The translations under genes and the position numbers were made by a program. Below are positions 10,298 to 21,930 of a DNA stretch of 64,000 bases, piece after piece. The first letter of the stretch is position 1; every line of letters begins with the position of its first letter. The notes under the pieces were generated by a model. The model ran no database searches. It was not told the origin of the DNA and saw only the letters and a list, made by a program, of their open reading frames with translations. Source of the stretch: Anaeramoeba flamelloides (taxonomy: Eukaryota > Metamonada > Anaeramoebidae); assembly GCA_027625915.1 (NCBI GenBank), contig JANTQA010000047.1, positions 3,720,001-3,784,000 on the forward strand. Direction: 5' to 3'.

Positions 10298-12146
10298 TTA
10301 ACCAAATTAAAAATAAATCTTTGCAATTGATATTTTGAAAAAAAATAAAAACTTTCAATTTGTAGCTTTTAGAAGAAAAACACATTAGTAAAGAAACTTG
10401 TCTGAATTATTCGTTGTCTTTGGGGTTTCCTTTTAATCACTGAGTACAATGTTTCTGGAATTCTGTTTTCTGAAAAATTTTTTTTTTAAATTCCGTTGAT
10501 AAAGAAATAAAAGTTCCAGAAATTGGTGAATTTGTTATTTGTGTTTTAGGATTTTCATTTTCATGATTGAAAATTTCTGAAAAATGGTTAATTTTAATTG
10601 ATTTTTAATTCAGTTAGTTTTGTTAATGTTGGTGTGCCTATATTTTTCAAAAAATGATAACAAAAAGATGAATGGTTTTAGATCTGAAATAATTTTTTAT
10701 TAACACTTTTTGGGTTAGTTAAAAATTATATCAATACACTGTGAAGTTCTATTATTCCCTAAAGAATCAAAAAAAATGCAAATCACATTTGGGATTAAAA
10801 TATTGAATATATGAAGAGAGACAATTTTTTAATATAAAAATAATTCTAATTTTAAACAATAATCAACAAAAGTATTTATCCAAACCCTAGAAATACGATT
10901 TGTTTCCAATAGATGTTACAAAATTTTCATTTGGCTTTCCAAAAAAAAGGTTTTAAAAATAGTAAACTTTCTCATTTTGATTTCTGTAAATCAGTTGCAA
11001 TTATTATTTTCCTTTTTAGAATGGAGGAATTTGGTTGTTTATTTTAATTCTTGAGAGGTAATTGTTTTGTAGAAAGCTAAATGAAAATATTGATCTTTTA
11101 ATTTTGTAATTAACAGTGATTATCAAAGTAGCTGTATTTAGTATTCTGAATTTTGATGGTACTTGTTTTGTCGATCTGCAAAAATTTTCCCTTTATTTAC
11201 CTTATTTTCTCTTTTTTCAAATATTTTTTTCCAAGAAATAAGTTGTAATTGTTGCTTTCTATCTGAAAAAGGAAAACTAAAGAAAGCTTAAAAAAGGTAA
11301 TATATATTCTACAAATATCAGTTTTAGTGTTTACTAACTTAAAAACAAGTTTTTAAAAACACACTTCTTTTCTTGTATCCATGAAATAATTGGGAAAAAA
11401 TTGTCACTTCCTTTCCATTCAGGACATTTTACAAAAAGTTTTTTCAAACAAGTAGACTGTAATTATGTGTGCACTATGTATTCACTTGGTTTCTTTTAAT
11501 CAGCTATTACTGGTATTTGAATTATAAATAGGAATTTTTTTCACTTCATTTTCAATTTCCTTTTTCATATAGAGATCGAAGCCACAAATTGCAACCTAGT
11601 CCATTGAGAACTGTATTTATAAAAGAAAAATATCAAAATGAATTGAATATTGTTTCCTATTTATTATTCAAATACCAGTATTAGTCTCAGTTGAACAAAG
11701 AAATCTTTAAGAAAGTCAGATTTCGGAAATAAAACAGAGGCTGAGAGGGAATTTTGTCTCATTGAAATTTCAGCTGGTAGTAATCAACTTTGGTCAAAAA
11801 ATTAGTCCTCAAGAGAAAGTTTGGGTTTTCAATTTCACCAGTCTTCAAGCACATTTTCTTTTAACAGTAATTAAAGATTTATGAAAATACAAAATTGTCT
11901 GATGCATCCCAACTCTGAAAGTTTAAGAATTACTTATACCAAAAACTTTAAAGTCTTTACCAATTAATGACTTGTTATATGTGTTAGTTTTCAATTCAGA
12001 GCTTAAAAACCTTTTTTGTTGATAACAGAAAAAAACACAAGATTTAAACAATCCCAATTCCATCAAATAATAAATTCAGATACAACTTACACTTAATTTA
12101 GTATCGTAGGGAACAAAAAAATGAGTTCTTTGAAAAAATAAGATTA
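10298..12146. other. Intergenic stretch between divergent DHHC and cyclin genes
   Basis: The two flanking genes point away from each other, so both promoters should lie here. No coding exon is supportable. It contains one foldback MITE (11503-11684). Confidence 0.5.
11503..11684. mobile_element. Foldback MITE with TACTGGTATTTGAAT ends
   Basis: A 182-bp near-palindrome: the left arm starts CTATTACTGGTATTTGAAT and runs through ATAAATAGGAA and CACTTCATTTT; the right arm is its reverse complement ending ATTCAAATACCAGTATTAG. A second copy is at 31289-31456. There is no coding capacity; it is inferred to be a non-autonomous DNA element. Confidence 0.7.
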
Positions 12147-15100
12147 ATGGGAAATTGGAAAACACAAACAAATTTAGAAATTGCCAAATTTTTTTCTTTT
12201 ACTTTGAGTAAAAAATTATTCTTAAATAAATCAGCAATTTCCCAAAGAGACGGTAAGAAAAAAAGAAGCCAAACCTTATTTCAAAGATCTGAAAAAGTCT
12301 GTTTCTTTGTAGCTTTCAAACAGTTTCAAAATTTGGGATTTTTATTTTTAGTAATTATCTTTTTACAATTTTTCTTTTGTTTTCCTCAAAATATTCATTT
12401 CTATATTTAAATACTGATGGACAGTATTATTGAACACAAAAATCACAAAGGTGTTCGAACAACAAAAAAGCCCCCCCCAGTCAGTACTTGCACAGAAACA
12501 AAAGTGTGCAAAAAGCAATACTTTCTTCCAATTAAGCTGTTTAAAAGGAATTCTTTAAATTCTGTCAAGAGCCCAAAAAAGAAGACTGCAATTAAAATTC
12601 TCTTCAAACAAAGATTCCACAAATTACATAAAAAACGTACGTTTCGAAATAGCAATAAAAAAACAAGAAAGTCTTCGGATTTGTCAAAAGAAAAGAAGAT
12701 TGAAGAAAATATCGAAGAACAAAAACCGAAGAAAAAAAAAAACAAAATCAAAAAGAACAAGAAAACGACAAATATAAACGAAAAAGAAAATGAAAAAAAA
12801 CAAATAACAAAATTAGATCCCAAAACCAAAACCAAAACCAAAACGAAAACTAAAAAAAAAAAGAAAAAAACTCAACAAACACAACCAAAAAGAACTCTAA
12901 CTGGTAGCCACGGAGTAAGATCAACAAATTCGCTTTTAGACAAAGTCCCTCAGAAAAAGCCTGATTATGAGATTATGATCCAGTGTGTTACCAGTGCGCT
13001 TCGTTTAAACATTACAAACAACTCGGAAGATCGATCAGAGTTTGAGATTTTTGATGAATCTATTCACCCAATATTTGTAAAATTTCCGTTTTTTTTTTCT
13101 TTTCTTGTCTTTTTTTGACTTTCCTTTTTTTTTTATAGTCAACTTTTTTTTTAAAAAAAAAGTCTCTTCCTCAAAAAGCCAGTTTTTCGGTAATTTGAAA
13201 CAACCCATTCCTACTTTGCGAACTTTTCAAATTCCAAGAATTTTTTATTTTTTTTTATCCTTCCTTTTTTCAACTTTTTGACTGATCAACAATTTATTTT
13301 ATTGTCAAAACTTCAGTTCATTCAATTTAGAATTAACTTTCGGAACGTCGATTTTTACAAATTTTTTTTCATTTCTTTTGAAATAATTTTTTTTTATTTT
13401 TTTGAAATACTGGTTTTTGCACTTTAAATGGGAAACACTCATTTTACATCTCGATCTTGTTTTTAATTCTTCAGAACCATTCAATTAGAATTTTTATTGC
13501 ACACAGATGTTATCCAAAATTTTGCATAAAACAATAAACAAGAGATCCCCAATCCCAGCCTATTTCTGCAAAACTTGGTGAGTTCAGTAAAAGAGGAAAA
13601 GGAAGAGGAAGTTTTTTCCCATTTATTATTCAAAAACTAGTAGTTGCTCTTCACACTTATTTTTCCTCTCATTTTAACTCAGAATATGGATTTTCAACTG
13701 AAATCTTAATTAATAACATTGGAAACCAAATCTATTTTGACAATTCTAAAATTTAAGGTCTTTTTTTGAAATACCCATAAAGGCAAACAAATATTTGAAA
13801 ATTTTTGCTTCATTTTTCATTTTTGAAATTTTTTTACCTTAGCTTTGAATAAGGCATTTAATTTGGTGAAATGTTTACTAAATTTGCAAAATTAGTTGAT
13901 CTTTAAAATACTCTTTGTTAAAGAACACTTTTAATTCGTAGAGTTATAAGATTAAAAAAAAAACAGAAATTGAACTAAAAAAATATTTTTTTTGAATTTA
14001 TCAGTATTATCAACCACAGTTCCTTGAATCTTTTCGCAAAAGTTGGAGAAATTAAATTAACTTTTAAATAGTTGCAGAGAAGAATGAAAAAATAGAAAAT
14101 TTTTGGTATTTGGAAGTATATAATATCTCATTTTTACAATTTGAATAAATGGTAGTTCTTTTATTTAAAAATTTCCAATTCAGTTCAAAAAAAGAGATTT
14201 TTTATTTGCCAAAAAATAATTTTCAATCGTTAAAAATTCCTTTTTATTTAACAAAATGTGAAAAATTAAAACAGAAATTTCTTTTAATTTTTAATTTAAA
14301 TGTTTAAGAAAGACCTGCTTTTGAAAAAGATCACTCTTAAATTATTTTTAAAGTAAAATTTGTGAAGAAAGAAAATTGTAAAAAATTTCCATCAAATATT
14401 TGACAAAACGGCACAATTAAAACTTACTCATCCATTCAAAAGTTAGCAAAATTATATATATATTATTTTTTGCCATTTCATTTCTTGAGGGAATAATAAA
14501 AGCAATTTTTTACTTTTTCCATTATTTTTTCATCAAGAGTTTCTTCGATTTAAACATTAATTCCAAGAGTGAGGATATTTTATAAAATACTATTTATAAA
14601 TTTGGATTTATTACATCTTAAACCCATTTGCATAGAAGCAATCAAAATACGTGAAAGGAACCTAATGAAAAATGGATAATTGCTTTAATTTCCCCGAGGT
14701 GTTCTGAAAAAGCTAATAAATATCACTTTGCTTCGTTTCTTTTCAGAAAGTAAAGTGTTTCTAATTTTCTTTTTCCAGAAAATTGGCTTTTTGCTTATCA
14801 ATTTTTTTTTTTTTTAACAAATAAGAATAAAGTCGTTTTATTAAAGTGTGAAAGAAAAATTTTTGAATAAAGTCCTGAGAATAGATTTATTACCGTTTTT
14901 CAACTGTTTTATAGATATTTTTGAAAACTTTTTTCTGACACTTTTTTAAAATGACTGTGTTAAAAAATCACTTTTGTTTATGTATTATTTATTGTTAACG
15001 AAGAGAGGAGATTCAACAAAATTACTTTATATTTGCCGTTAGGTTTTCCAGAATTTAAAAGAATAGAGTAAAATCATAGATTTTGCTCAATTCTTTTGAA

Positions 15101-18100
15101 TCCTGGAAAACCTAGGCACGTTCCGTTAGGTTTGTTTTAATTTGAGAAATAAACTGAAAATTTATTTAATTTTCGGTTTATTTCTCAAATTAAAAAAAAC
15201 CACCGTTAGCTTTTCCAGAATTTAAAAGAATTGAGTAAAATCAAAGATTTATCTCTATTCTTTTGAATTCTGGAAAAGCGCCGTTAGGTTTTCTTGAGTT
15301 TTCTGTTTTATTTGTAAAATCAATAGATTTTCGTTAGGTTTTTTTTACTTTTCGAAATAAAAAGAAAATTTATTAAATTTTTCTGTTTATTTCAAAAAGC
15401 AAAAAAAACCTAGAACGCTTAACAAATAAAACAGAAAACCTCAAGAAAACCTAGGCACTCTACGGCACTCTACGGCACTTCACGTTAGATTTTCCAGAAT
15501 TTAAAAGAATTGAGTTAAATCTTTGATTTTACTCTATTCTTTTGAATTAAAAAAAAAAAAAAAAACAAAAAAACTAGGCACTTGGCGGCACTTCCCGAAA
15601 CTCTAAAAATATCTAGAATTTTTTATCCTAGCTATAATGTAGGCAAGATTATAACTCATAGTATATCTTTTCTTTAAAAAAATAAAAATAAAAATTTAAT
15701 TAAACAAAGACAACAAAAAGAGAAAGAAAAGCAAGAAATAAAAAAGAGATTAAAAAAACAATAGAATAAAGTATAAACTTAATTAAGGTTCTTTTTTGCA
15801 CGGTAAGTGTTGAATGGGCTGTTAGCTGTTTCCTTTTATGTTAATTTTTTTTGGAAATTTCAAAATCAACACCATCGTTTTCACCTATTTTATGTTATAC
15901 CATACTTGGTAGAAGTTAACCCCAGTACAAGGCAGACGTTAGTCACAGTAAAAGTCAGTTGCATATAAGAAGAAGCTAAATTGCCACTATCAATTCTCTT
16001 CTTCAATAGCTTCCCACCAAATTTGAAAATCCCAGCTGATTATTTTTCTTCTACTCTACTTTCTGGATAAGGAATAAAAAAAATCTTTTTTAACGAAAAC
16101 AAAAGAAACTCAAAAAAATTAAATGGAAAAATAATAAAAAATCACTTTTTTTTTTTCAAAAAATATTACATTTCAAAAATGTGAAAGACTTGCTTTTTAA
16201 TTCATTACAATTTATTTTTCATTTTTTGTATAATTATAAAGAGGGAATTTTAAAATTAAATTTTAATTTTTTATCAAAATTTAATAAATATGTTAATTTC
16301 AATAATACAATTTGAATAAACAAACAATAACTAGATAATTATTAATCTTTGATTCATTATAAAAACAATATTAAAAATAATTTAGATCATTAAATTTTGT
16401 CTATTTTTTCATCAAAGTCAAAATTTTGATTTTAATACTCTTGTAATCTATAAAATAATAAAAATATCAATTTTTTTTTATTCAATGAATTATTTTTAAA
16501 CTTTTTGGTATCTTTTTTGTTCATTATTTGGAAAAAAAATATATGTATTGAAAGGTTTAATTTTCAATTTAATTTTTTTTATCGTTTTCATTTTTTTTCA
16601 AAGATCAAAAGACTTTTATATATTTTAAATCAAATCTTCTTAACATTATCCTAAACTTCCAAAAAAAAAATAAATGGAATTAATTGTTTTGTAACAATAA
16701 ATAGGTATTTTTGGTTCAAAAATGTATTTTATAAAGTATGAAAAACTGATATTTTTTACCCCTAATCAAAACTTTTACTCGAAAACAAATATATTATTAA
16801 TTTCAAATCACAGAAAATCACAGAAAATTACAGAAATCACAGAAATCACAGAAACCGAAAATCTTCTAGTCTAAGATAATTTCAAAAGTTTATCATTTTT
16901 AATACACCTTGTATCACCAATTTAGAATTAGTAAAACACCAAAGCAACTGAATTGACTTGTGAGAAATAAAAATCAAAAAGTTATTCAAAATTTGAGAAT
17001 CTGTGATTTACTTTTTCAAAAAGTAATGAAAATAGTACTGTATTCTTTTAAACAATTTAGAATGAATGATCTTCCAAGATCTTTGGTGTTTTATTTGGTT
17101 TAAAGTATGGTTTGTTAACGTAAGCTAACTTTTTAAAAGCTAATGAAAAATTTTTAGTTTTTTAAAATTATTTTTTTTTCTTTTTTTGAATTTTGAAAAC
17201 ATTTTCAAGATTAAATTTTTCGAGAATCTTCATACTAGGTCAAATTCAGGGTTCTGAACTCAAGTTAATTCATGAATAAATTTTGTTAATCTTTCTCTGG
17301 AAAATAAATAATTTTTCCAATACAATTTCCCCTTTCATTTTGGACAAGAGAGAGTAAGATAAATTAGGGAAGATCAAAAAAAGGGATTCTAGATATTCCA
17401 CATTTGTCATTTTATGTTCGAAGACCTGGGAACTGCTACTTTAAGTCTATCATTTTTTTTTACACTAAATCCCTTTTTAGAAGATTAATCAATGGTTATT
17501 TTATCTTTTTTTTTATATGGTAACCCCAAAAATAGAATCTATTGAAAGAATTTGTTAATAAAATTCCATTTAAACTTTACTATTATATAAAAAAAAAAAA
17601 ACAGTTTCTAAACTGGGAAAAGTAATATATTTTAAATTTAGTCTTTATCAAAATTAAAATCAAGTTAGCTTAATTATATTTACCTTAAGGAGATTTACTG
17701 GATTCTTTTTGGCTGCGATGGGGCTTTTCTTTTAATATCATTGCAAAATAAAGCAAAAATATTTAATTTTTAAAATTTATTCCAATAATTTAACAATTTT
17801 TTTTTTCAATTCAATTATTAATAAAATTAGATAATACTTTAATAAACAAACAATTATAGATATTAATAGTTCATAATATATATATAAATACTAAAATTCA
17901 ATGGAATATTATATATATATATATATTCTATTATTTAAAAAGTTTAAATGTGATATTTTTGATTCTAATGAATTTATTTTTTTTCTTCATTTTCATTTAT
18001 TAATAAATCATTGTTTACTCAAAAAAACAAACCTTTTTTTTATTTTATTCTTTTGATTTATTCTTAAAAAACATAATAATAATAGTCAGTTTTGAAGATC

Positions 18101-20979
18101 TCAAAATGTATACCAGATGAAAGTTTTGTGAATAATTTTTTTTCAGCAATATTCATTTCAGCCAATGTATGTGACAATAATTTCATTTAATATATATACT
18201 ATTAATTCAACCTAACAAATTCCAACATTAAAAAAAAAATATTTTTAAAAAATTTTAATGTGTCTTTATTTTTTTCTAATATTATATATTCTTTGTTTAA
18301 TGATATTTATTGTTGATCATTTTTTGTAGCTATCACCTGAGGTTTTTATTATAATGTTAATTTATATCGAAAGGTTAATAAAAAAAACAAATCTCAACAT
18401 TAATGGATTCAATTGGAGAAGAATTTGCCTTTCTACACTTTTATTGGCGTCAAAGTGTAATTATTTTAATTTTTATTATTTAACAATTATTATATTCTCT
18501 TCTTTATTTGAAATGTGAAGGAAAATTATTTTATAAAATATTTTACAAGAAAATTCTTTTTTTTTTGAATTTTTCTGAAATATGCTTCGGATTTCCATCC
18601 TTATTATGATATGTTTTTATGAATTTTTCAATTTTATTTTTTTAGAAATTTTAAATTCTAATTATAATTTTAAAATTCCATAAGATGAGATTAAAAACAT
18701 TTTTTCAAAATAAAATAGACTTTTGAAATGTAATAGTAAGATCCTTACCAGATAATGTATTTTTTTTTTTAAAATGTGTCTCATAAAGAAAGATTTTATT
18801 AAATGGGATCTTCGATAATAACTAAGATAAATGTAATTTAATTACAAATCATAAAAACAAACAATTACTTTTTATTGAGAATTGAATTTTTTGAGGAGTC
18901 TTTTGAAATTTATTAACTTTCAGTTTTTTAATTTTATTTTCTATTACAGTAATTCACCAAATTATTCAGTTTTAAAGAAAGTTACAGAAAACAAATCGAC
19001 ACAACTATTTTTAGTTAAAAATTATTATCAAAAAAAAAAAATTATTTGATATGATTTATATCTTTTGGCTTTTTATTCTTTTTCTATTTCCATTAATAAA
19101 CACAAAATTTCTTATTTTTTTGATATTATTTACAGAAAAAGTTTATTCTAAGCTATTTACAAAAAAGTGGGACAAATTTAATTTTTTAATATCGTTTATT
19201 AAACTTAATTCTAATATTATATTTAAACATCCAAAATTGTTATTCAACATTAATTGATTCTTCATAATAATTCAATTTATTTATTCGTCATTCATTGCCT
19301 TAATTAAAGATAACAAAGTTTCCGATCTTGATTTTATTATATTTTTTTTTTAAAGTGTGAAAATTGGTGTTTATTTTTTTCTTTTTGACCTTAAAAAATT
19401 TTTTTCAAGAAGAGAGTTGAATTTTGATCGAATATTTGAATAGAAGGCAAAACATATAATAACTGTGTTTTATTGTTTAAAAAATCGTTTTTATCCTTAT
19501 CATATTTCCATTTTTTTATTGAAATTGGTCGAGTCTTGTTTTGTACATAAAAAGTGTGCAAATTTTTTTTGGAAATATTTCGATGAACAAATTTGAAACA
19601 CAAACAGTTCCACTTTTAAGGCACAAAAAAATCTCAAATTAAGTCACAAAATTTGTATTCTAGTAATATAAACTTGGAAAAAAATTCCGAATTTTGTACC
19701 TTAATTTGAGTTTTTTTGTGCCTTAATTTTTGTTGAATGTTTATGCCTTAAAAGTGAAACTGACTTATAAAGAATTGACACTGGTTCAATGAGTGGTAAT
19801 ATTTCTCTTAATTTTATATTACAGATTTATGAATAGAAATACCAAATAAAATATTATTTGAAATATATAAAAAAAATATAATACTCACTTTTTTTGGAAA
19901 TACCTTATATATTTCACATTTAAATTACTTGAAAAAAAAAACAACCAAAACCTAATTAACATTCAATCAATACAATTACAAGATCTTTAATTATTTGTTC
20001 AAGAAAAAAACAAAATTTAACTAGTTTATTACTGATAAATTCAAAAAAAAACTTTTTGGCACATTTTCCTTTTTTTATGTCACTTAAAACCAACTTTCAA
20101 AAGATTTTTTTTCGGATCTATCAAATATCCATGAAAATACCCGAAAATTGAAGACTCGAAAATTTTTTTAACTCCCTAAAAAACACTTTTTGAAGAACTT
20201 TTACGAAACCAAAGTATTCAAAGCTCATACAAACATTTTCAAAAATAGAAATTGAACTCAAAAGTTGAAACATTTTTGTGAATTTACCAGTATTCAAGCA
20301 CCCTTTTCTACAAATCATAAATTATTAAACAAAACATTTGTTAAATAATTTATAAAAAACAAACGATTACTATTTTTCTGTCAGATTCAAAAAATAAAAA
20401 ATTAATTTTTCATAATAAAACACACTAAAATTTGTAAACCCCAAAATTAAACCTTTATTATATTTTTTATTTTTTCTATTATTTATTTTTTAAATATTCC
20501 AATAAAAAAATTATAGTTTGGGAAGATATTGTTGTAAGATATTTTTTTATCTCTATTTTTTATTATTAATATTTTTTATTATTAATATTTTTTATTATTC
20601 ATATTCTTTGTGCGTTTGTATTATTATTGATATTATATTTATTTTTAATCCTTAGACCTGGAATCGTGATTGGACTGAAATGTTTCCAAAAATCACAATT
20701 GAGGATATAAATGAACTTGAATTAGTGATGCTAAATTTAATCTCATTTGATGTTTCTGTAAAATTTGCAGTTTATGTACAATATTATTTTGCACTTAGGG
20801 ATTTAGGTATTGGAGATTTCCCTTTAAAGCCACCCGGGGAAGAAGGAAAAGAACGATTTGAAAATATATTAAATCAAAAAAAATGGGTGAAGAAGCAACA
20901 ACTAAAACAAATGAAAATATATGGAAGCGACCCCGATTTAAGCTCCAAGCTGTTTACCGAATCTAATTTACTGAATTAA
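12147..20979 (+). CDS. Cyclin Y-like cyclin, at least seven exons
   Basis: Proposed exons: 12147-12252 (ATG, Met-Gly-Asn), 12451-13076, 18086-18107, 18148-18167, 18330-18456, 20517-20533 and 20656-20979 (TAA); phases agree throughout. Exon 2 ends with IMIQCVTSALRL and EIFDESIHPIF, matching the start of the cyclin Y box (TIKCVALAIYYHI, DIFDENLHPL). Later exons give VLKISK, IFISAN, LSPEVFIIMLIYIERL, NWRRICLSTLLLASK, FWEDIVTWNRDW, ITIEDINELE and YYFALRDLGI in the family's order. Known: cyclin Y binds CDK14/16 family kinases at the plasma membrane after N-myristoylation; a Met-Gly-Asn start fits that. The N-terminal half is Lys-rich (about 12720-12880). Intron 2 is 5.0 kb and probably hides one further small exon, because about 14 family residues after HPI are missing. 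An alternative start is the ATG at 12417, in frame with exon 2, which would drop exon 1. The exons after 13076 are the firm part. Confidence 0.88.
15000..15660. mobile_element. Composite multi-hairpin element, copy 1
   Basis: Five hairpins in a row, most opening with GTTAGGTTTT or GTTAGCTTTT and closing with AAAACC or AAAACCTAGGCAC: about 15038-15119, 15125-15203, 15205-15281, 15283-15451 (with another hairpin nested at 15337-15414) and 15483-15590. They use three different arm modules: TCCAGAATTTAAAAGAAT, TCTTGAGTTTTCTGTTTTAT and TTTTCGAAATAAA. CACTCTACGGCACTTCAC spacers lie between units. The left flank ATTCAACAAAATTAC and the right flank GTAGGCAAGATTATAACTCA are shared with the copy at 21316-21930. 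There is no coding capacity. Confidence 0.85.
15785..15845. repeat. Conserved tract paired with 22775-22845
   Basis: AAGTGTTGAATGG followed by TG.TA..T.TTT.CTTTTATGT is shared with the sequence downstream of the second hairpin element. An AGAGAAAGAAAAGCAAGAAA tract is shared just before it. This suggests that one duplication carried both the hairpin element and its right flank. Confidence 0.5.
17684..17728 (-). other. Possible orphan exon on the minus strand inside the cyclin intron
   Basis: Minus strand: an AG, then about 40 nt with unusually GC-rich codons (CCC ATC GCA GCC), encoding SPIAAKKNPVNLLK, then donor GTAAAT. It reads like coding sequence but has no partner exons that I could find, so it may be chance. 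Confidence 0.25.
18086..18107 (+). other. 22-nt microexon of the cyclin gene
   Basis: Flanked by AATAATAG and GTATACCAG. It encodes SVLKISK plus one base, which with the next exon gives Ser. The result VLKISK-S-IFISAN aligns with IYRFVRT-LFSAAQ of cyclin Y. In-frame stops immediately upstream fix the acceptor. Confidence 0.72.
18148..18167 (+). other. 20-nt microexon of the cyclin gene
   Basis: Flanked by a T-rich tract with TTTTCAG and by a strong donor GTATGT. It encodes IFISAN in the phase required by both neighbours, matching LFSAAQ in cyclin Y. Confidence 0.78.
19605..19765. mobile_element. MITE with CAGTCAGTT-type ends, copy 2
   Basis: Left CAGTTCCACTTTTAAGGCAC and right GCCTTAAAAGTGAAACTGAC form terminal inverted repeats like those at 3179-3377. 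It lies inside the 2.06-kb cyclin intron between 18457 and 20516. Confidence 0.75.
20517..20533 (+). other. 17-nt microexon of the cyclin gene
   Basis: Bounded by ATTATAG and GTAAGAT. With one base from the exon ending at 18456 it encodes F-W-E-D-I-V, which stands where cyclin Y has V-W-D-D-Q-A between ASK and the W-N of the next exon. Phase 1 in and phase 0 out both fit. Confidence 0.85.
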
Positions 20980-21315
20980 TTTTAAAGAATCGTAAAATTA
21001 ATCTACGAAAATATTTGTTTTTGTGATATCAATTAAATTGAAAATTAATAATAAACTATTTTTTTTTAATAAAAAAAAAAAAAAAAAAAAAAAAAAACAA
21101 TTCAATCAATTAGATTTAAAAGTTAAATGTATTTGGATTGTTTATTTTTTATTAAGAATTTAAAATTATTATAAATATATAACAATAAATAAAATAGTTA
21201 TATAGATTATTGATATTTTGTTGTTTTCAAAAGTCCCTTTTTAATTGGTAATTTTTGATATTTGAAGGTCAACTATCGAATTGATATTAAAAAAATATAA
21301 TGTTTTTTATTATAT

Positions 21316-21930
21316 AGAGGTGAGGGCATTCAACAAAATTACCTCCTGCTTTCCGTTAGGTTTTCTTGAGTTTTCTGTTTTATTTGTAAAATCAATAGAT
21401 TTTCGTTAGGTTTTTTTTACTTTTCGAAATAGACCGAAAATTTATTAAAATTTTCTGTTTATTTCAAAGTAAAAAAAACCTAGAATACTTAACAAATAAA
21501 ACAGAAAACCTCAAGGAAACCACAGTTAGGTTTTTCAAAATTTAAGAGAATTGAGTTAAATCTTTGATTTTACTCTATTCTTTTGATTTCTGGAAAACCT
21601 AGGCACTCTACGGCACTTCACGTTAGGTATTTTTTTTAATTTGAGAAATAAAAATAAAATAAAATTTCTTTAATTTCTGAAATTAAAAAAACTGCCATTA
21701 GCTTTTCCAGAATTTAAAAAAATTGAGCAAAATCAAAGATTTTTCTCTATTCTTTTGAATTATGAGAAATTGCTGCTAGGTTTTTTTATTTATCAAATTA
21801 AAAAAAAAAACTAGGCCTACAGCACTTGGTGACACTATATATTACTTGACAGCACTTCCCGAAATTCTAAATTTATTCAAAGTTTTTTCTCCGAGCTATA
21901 CTGTAGGCAAGATTATAACTCATAGGATAG
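21316..21930. mobile_element. Composite multi-hairpin element, copy 2
   Basis: Same left flank (ATTCAACAAAATTAC) and right flank (CTGTAGGCAAGATTATAACT) as 15000-15660. The hairpin with the nested module comes first here (from 21355), followed by the TCCAGAATTTAAAA-type and AATTTGAGAAATAAA-type hairpins, so the order of modules differs from copy 1. Confidence 0.82.

Larger units (their letters stand above)
13077..18085 (+). other. 5.0-kb cyclin intron carrying a composite hairpin element
   Basis: Between donor GTAAAA at 13077 and the acceptor before 18086. It holds the multi-hairpin element at 15000-15660, a tract duplicated after 21885, short CAGAAA repeats (16807-16860) and an AT run near 17915. 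A phase-0 exon for the missing part of the cyclin box should be inside; I could not place it. Confidence 0.6.

Noticed and set aside
12443-12841. Minus-strand open frame opposite the cyclin N terminus
   Set aside because: A Phe/Leu-rich shadow of the Lys-rich sense codons; the sense strand continues into conserved cyclin sequence.
15000-21930. CRISPR-like array or telomeric repeat
   Set aside because: The repeated units are hairpin modules of unequal length with no regular spacers; GTTAGGTTTT caps are not in tandem as telomere repeats would be.
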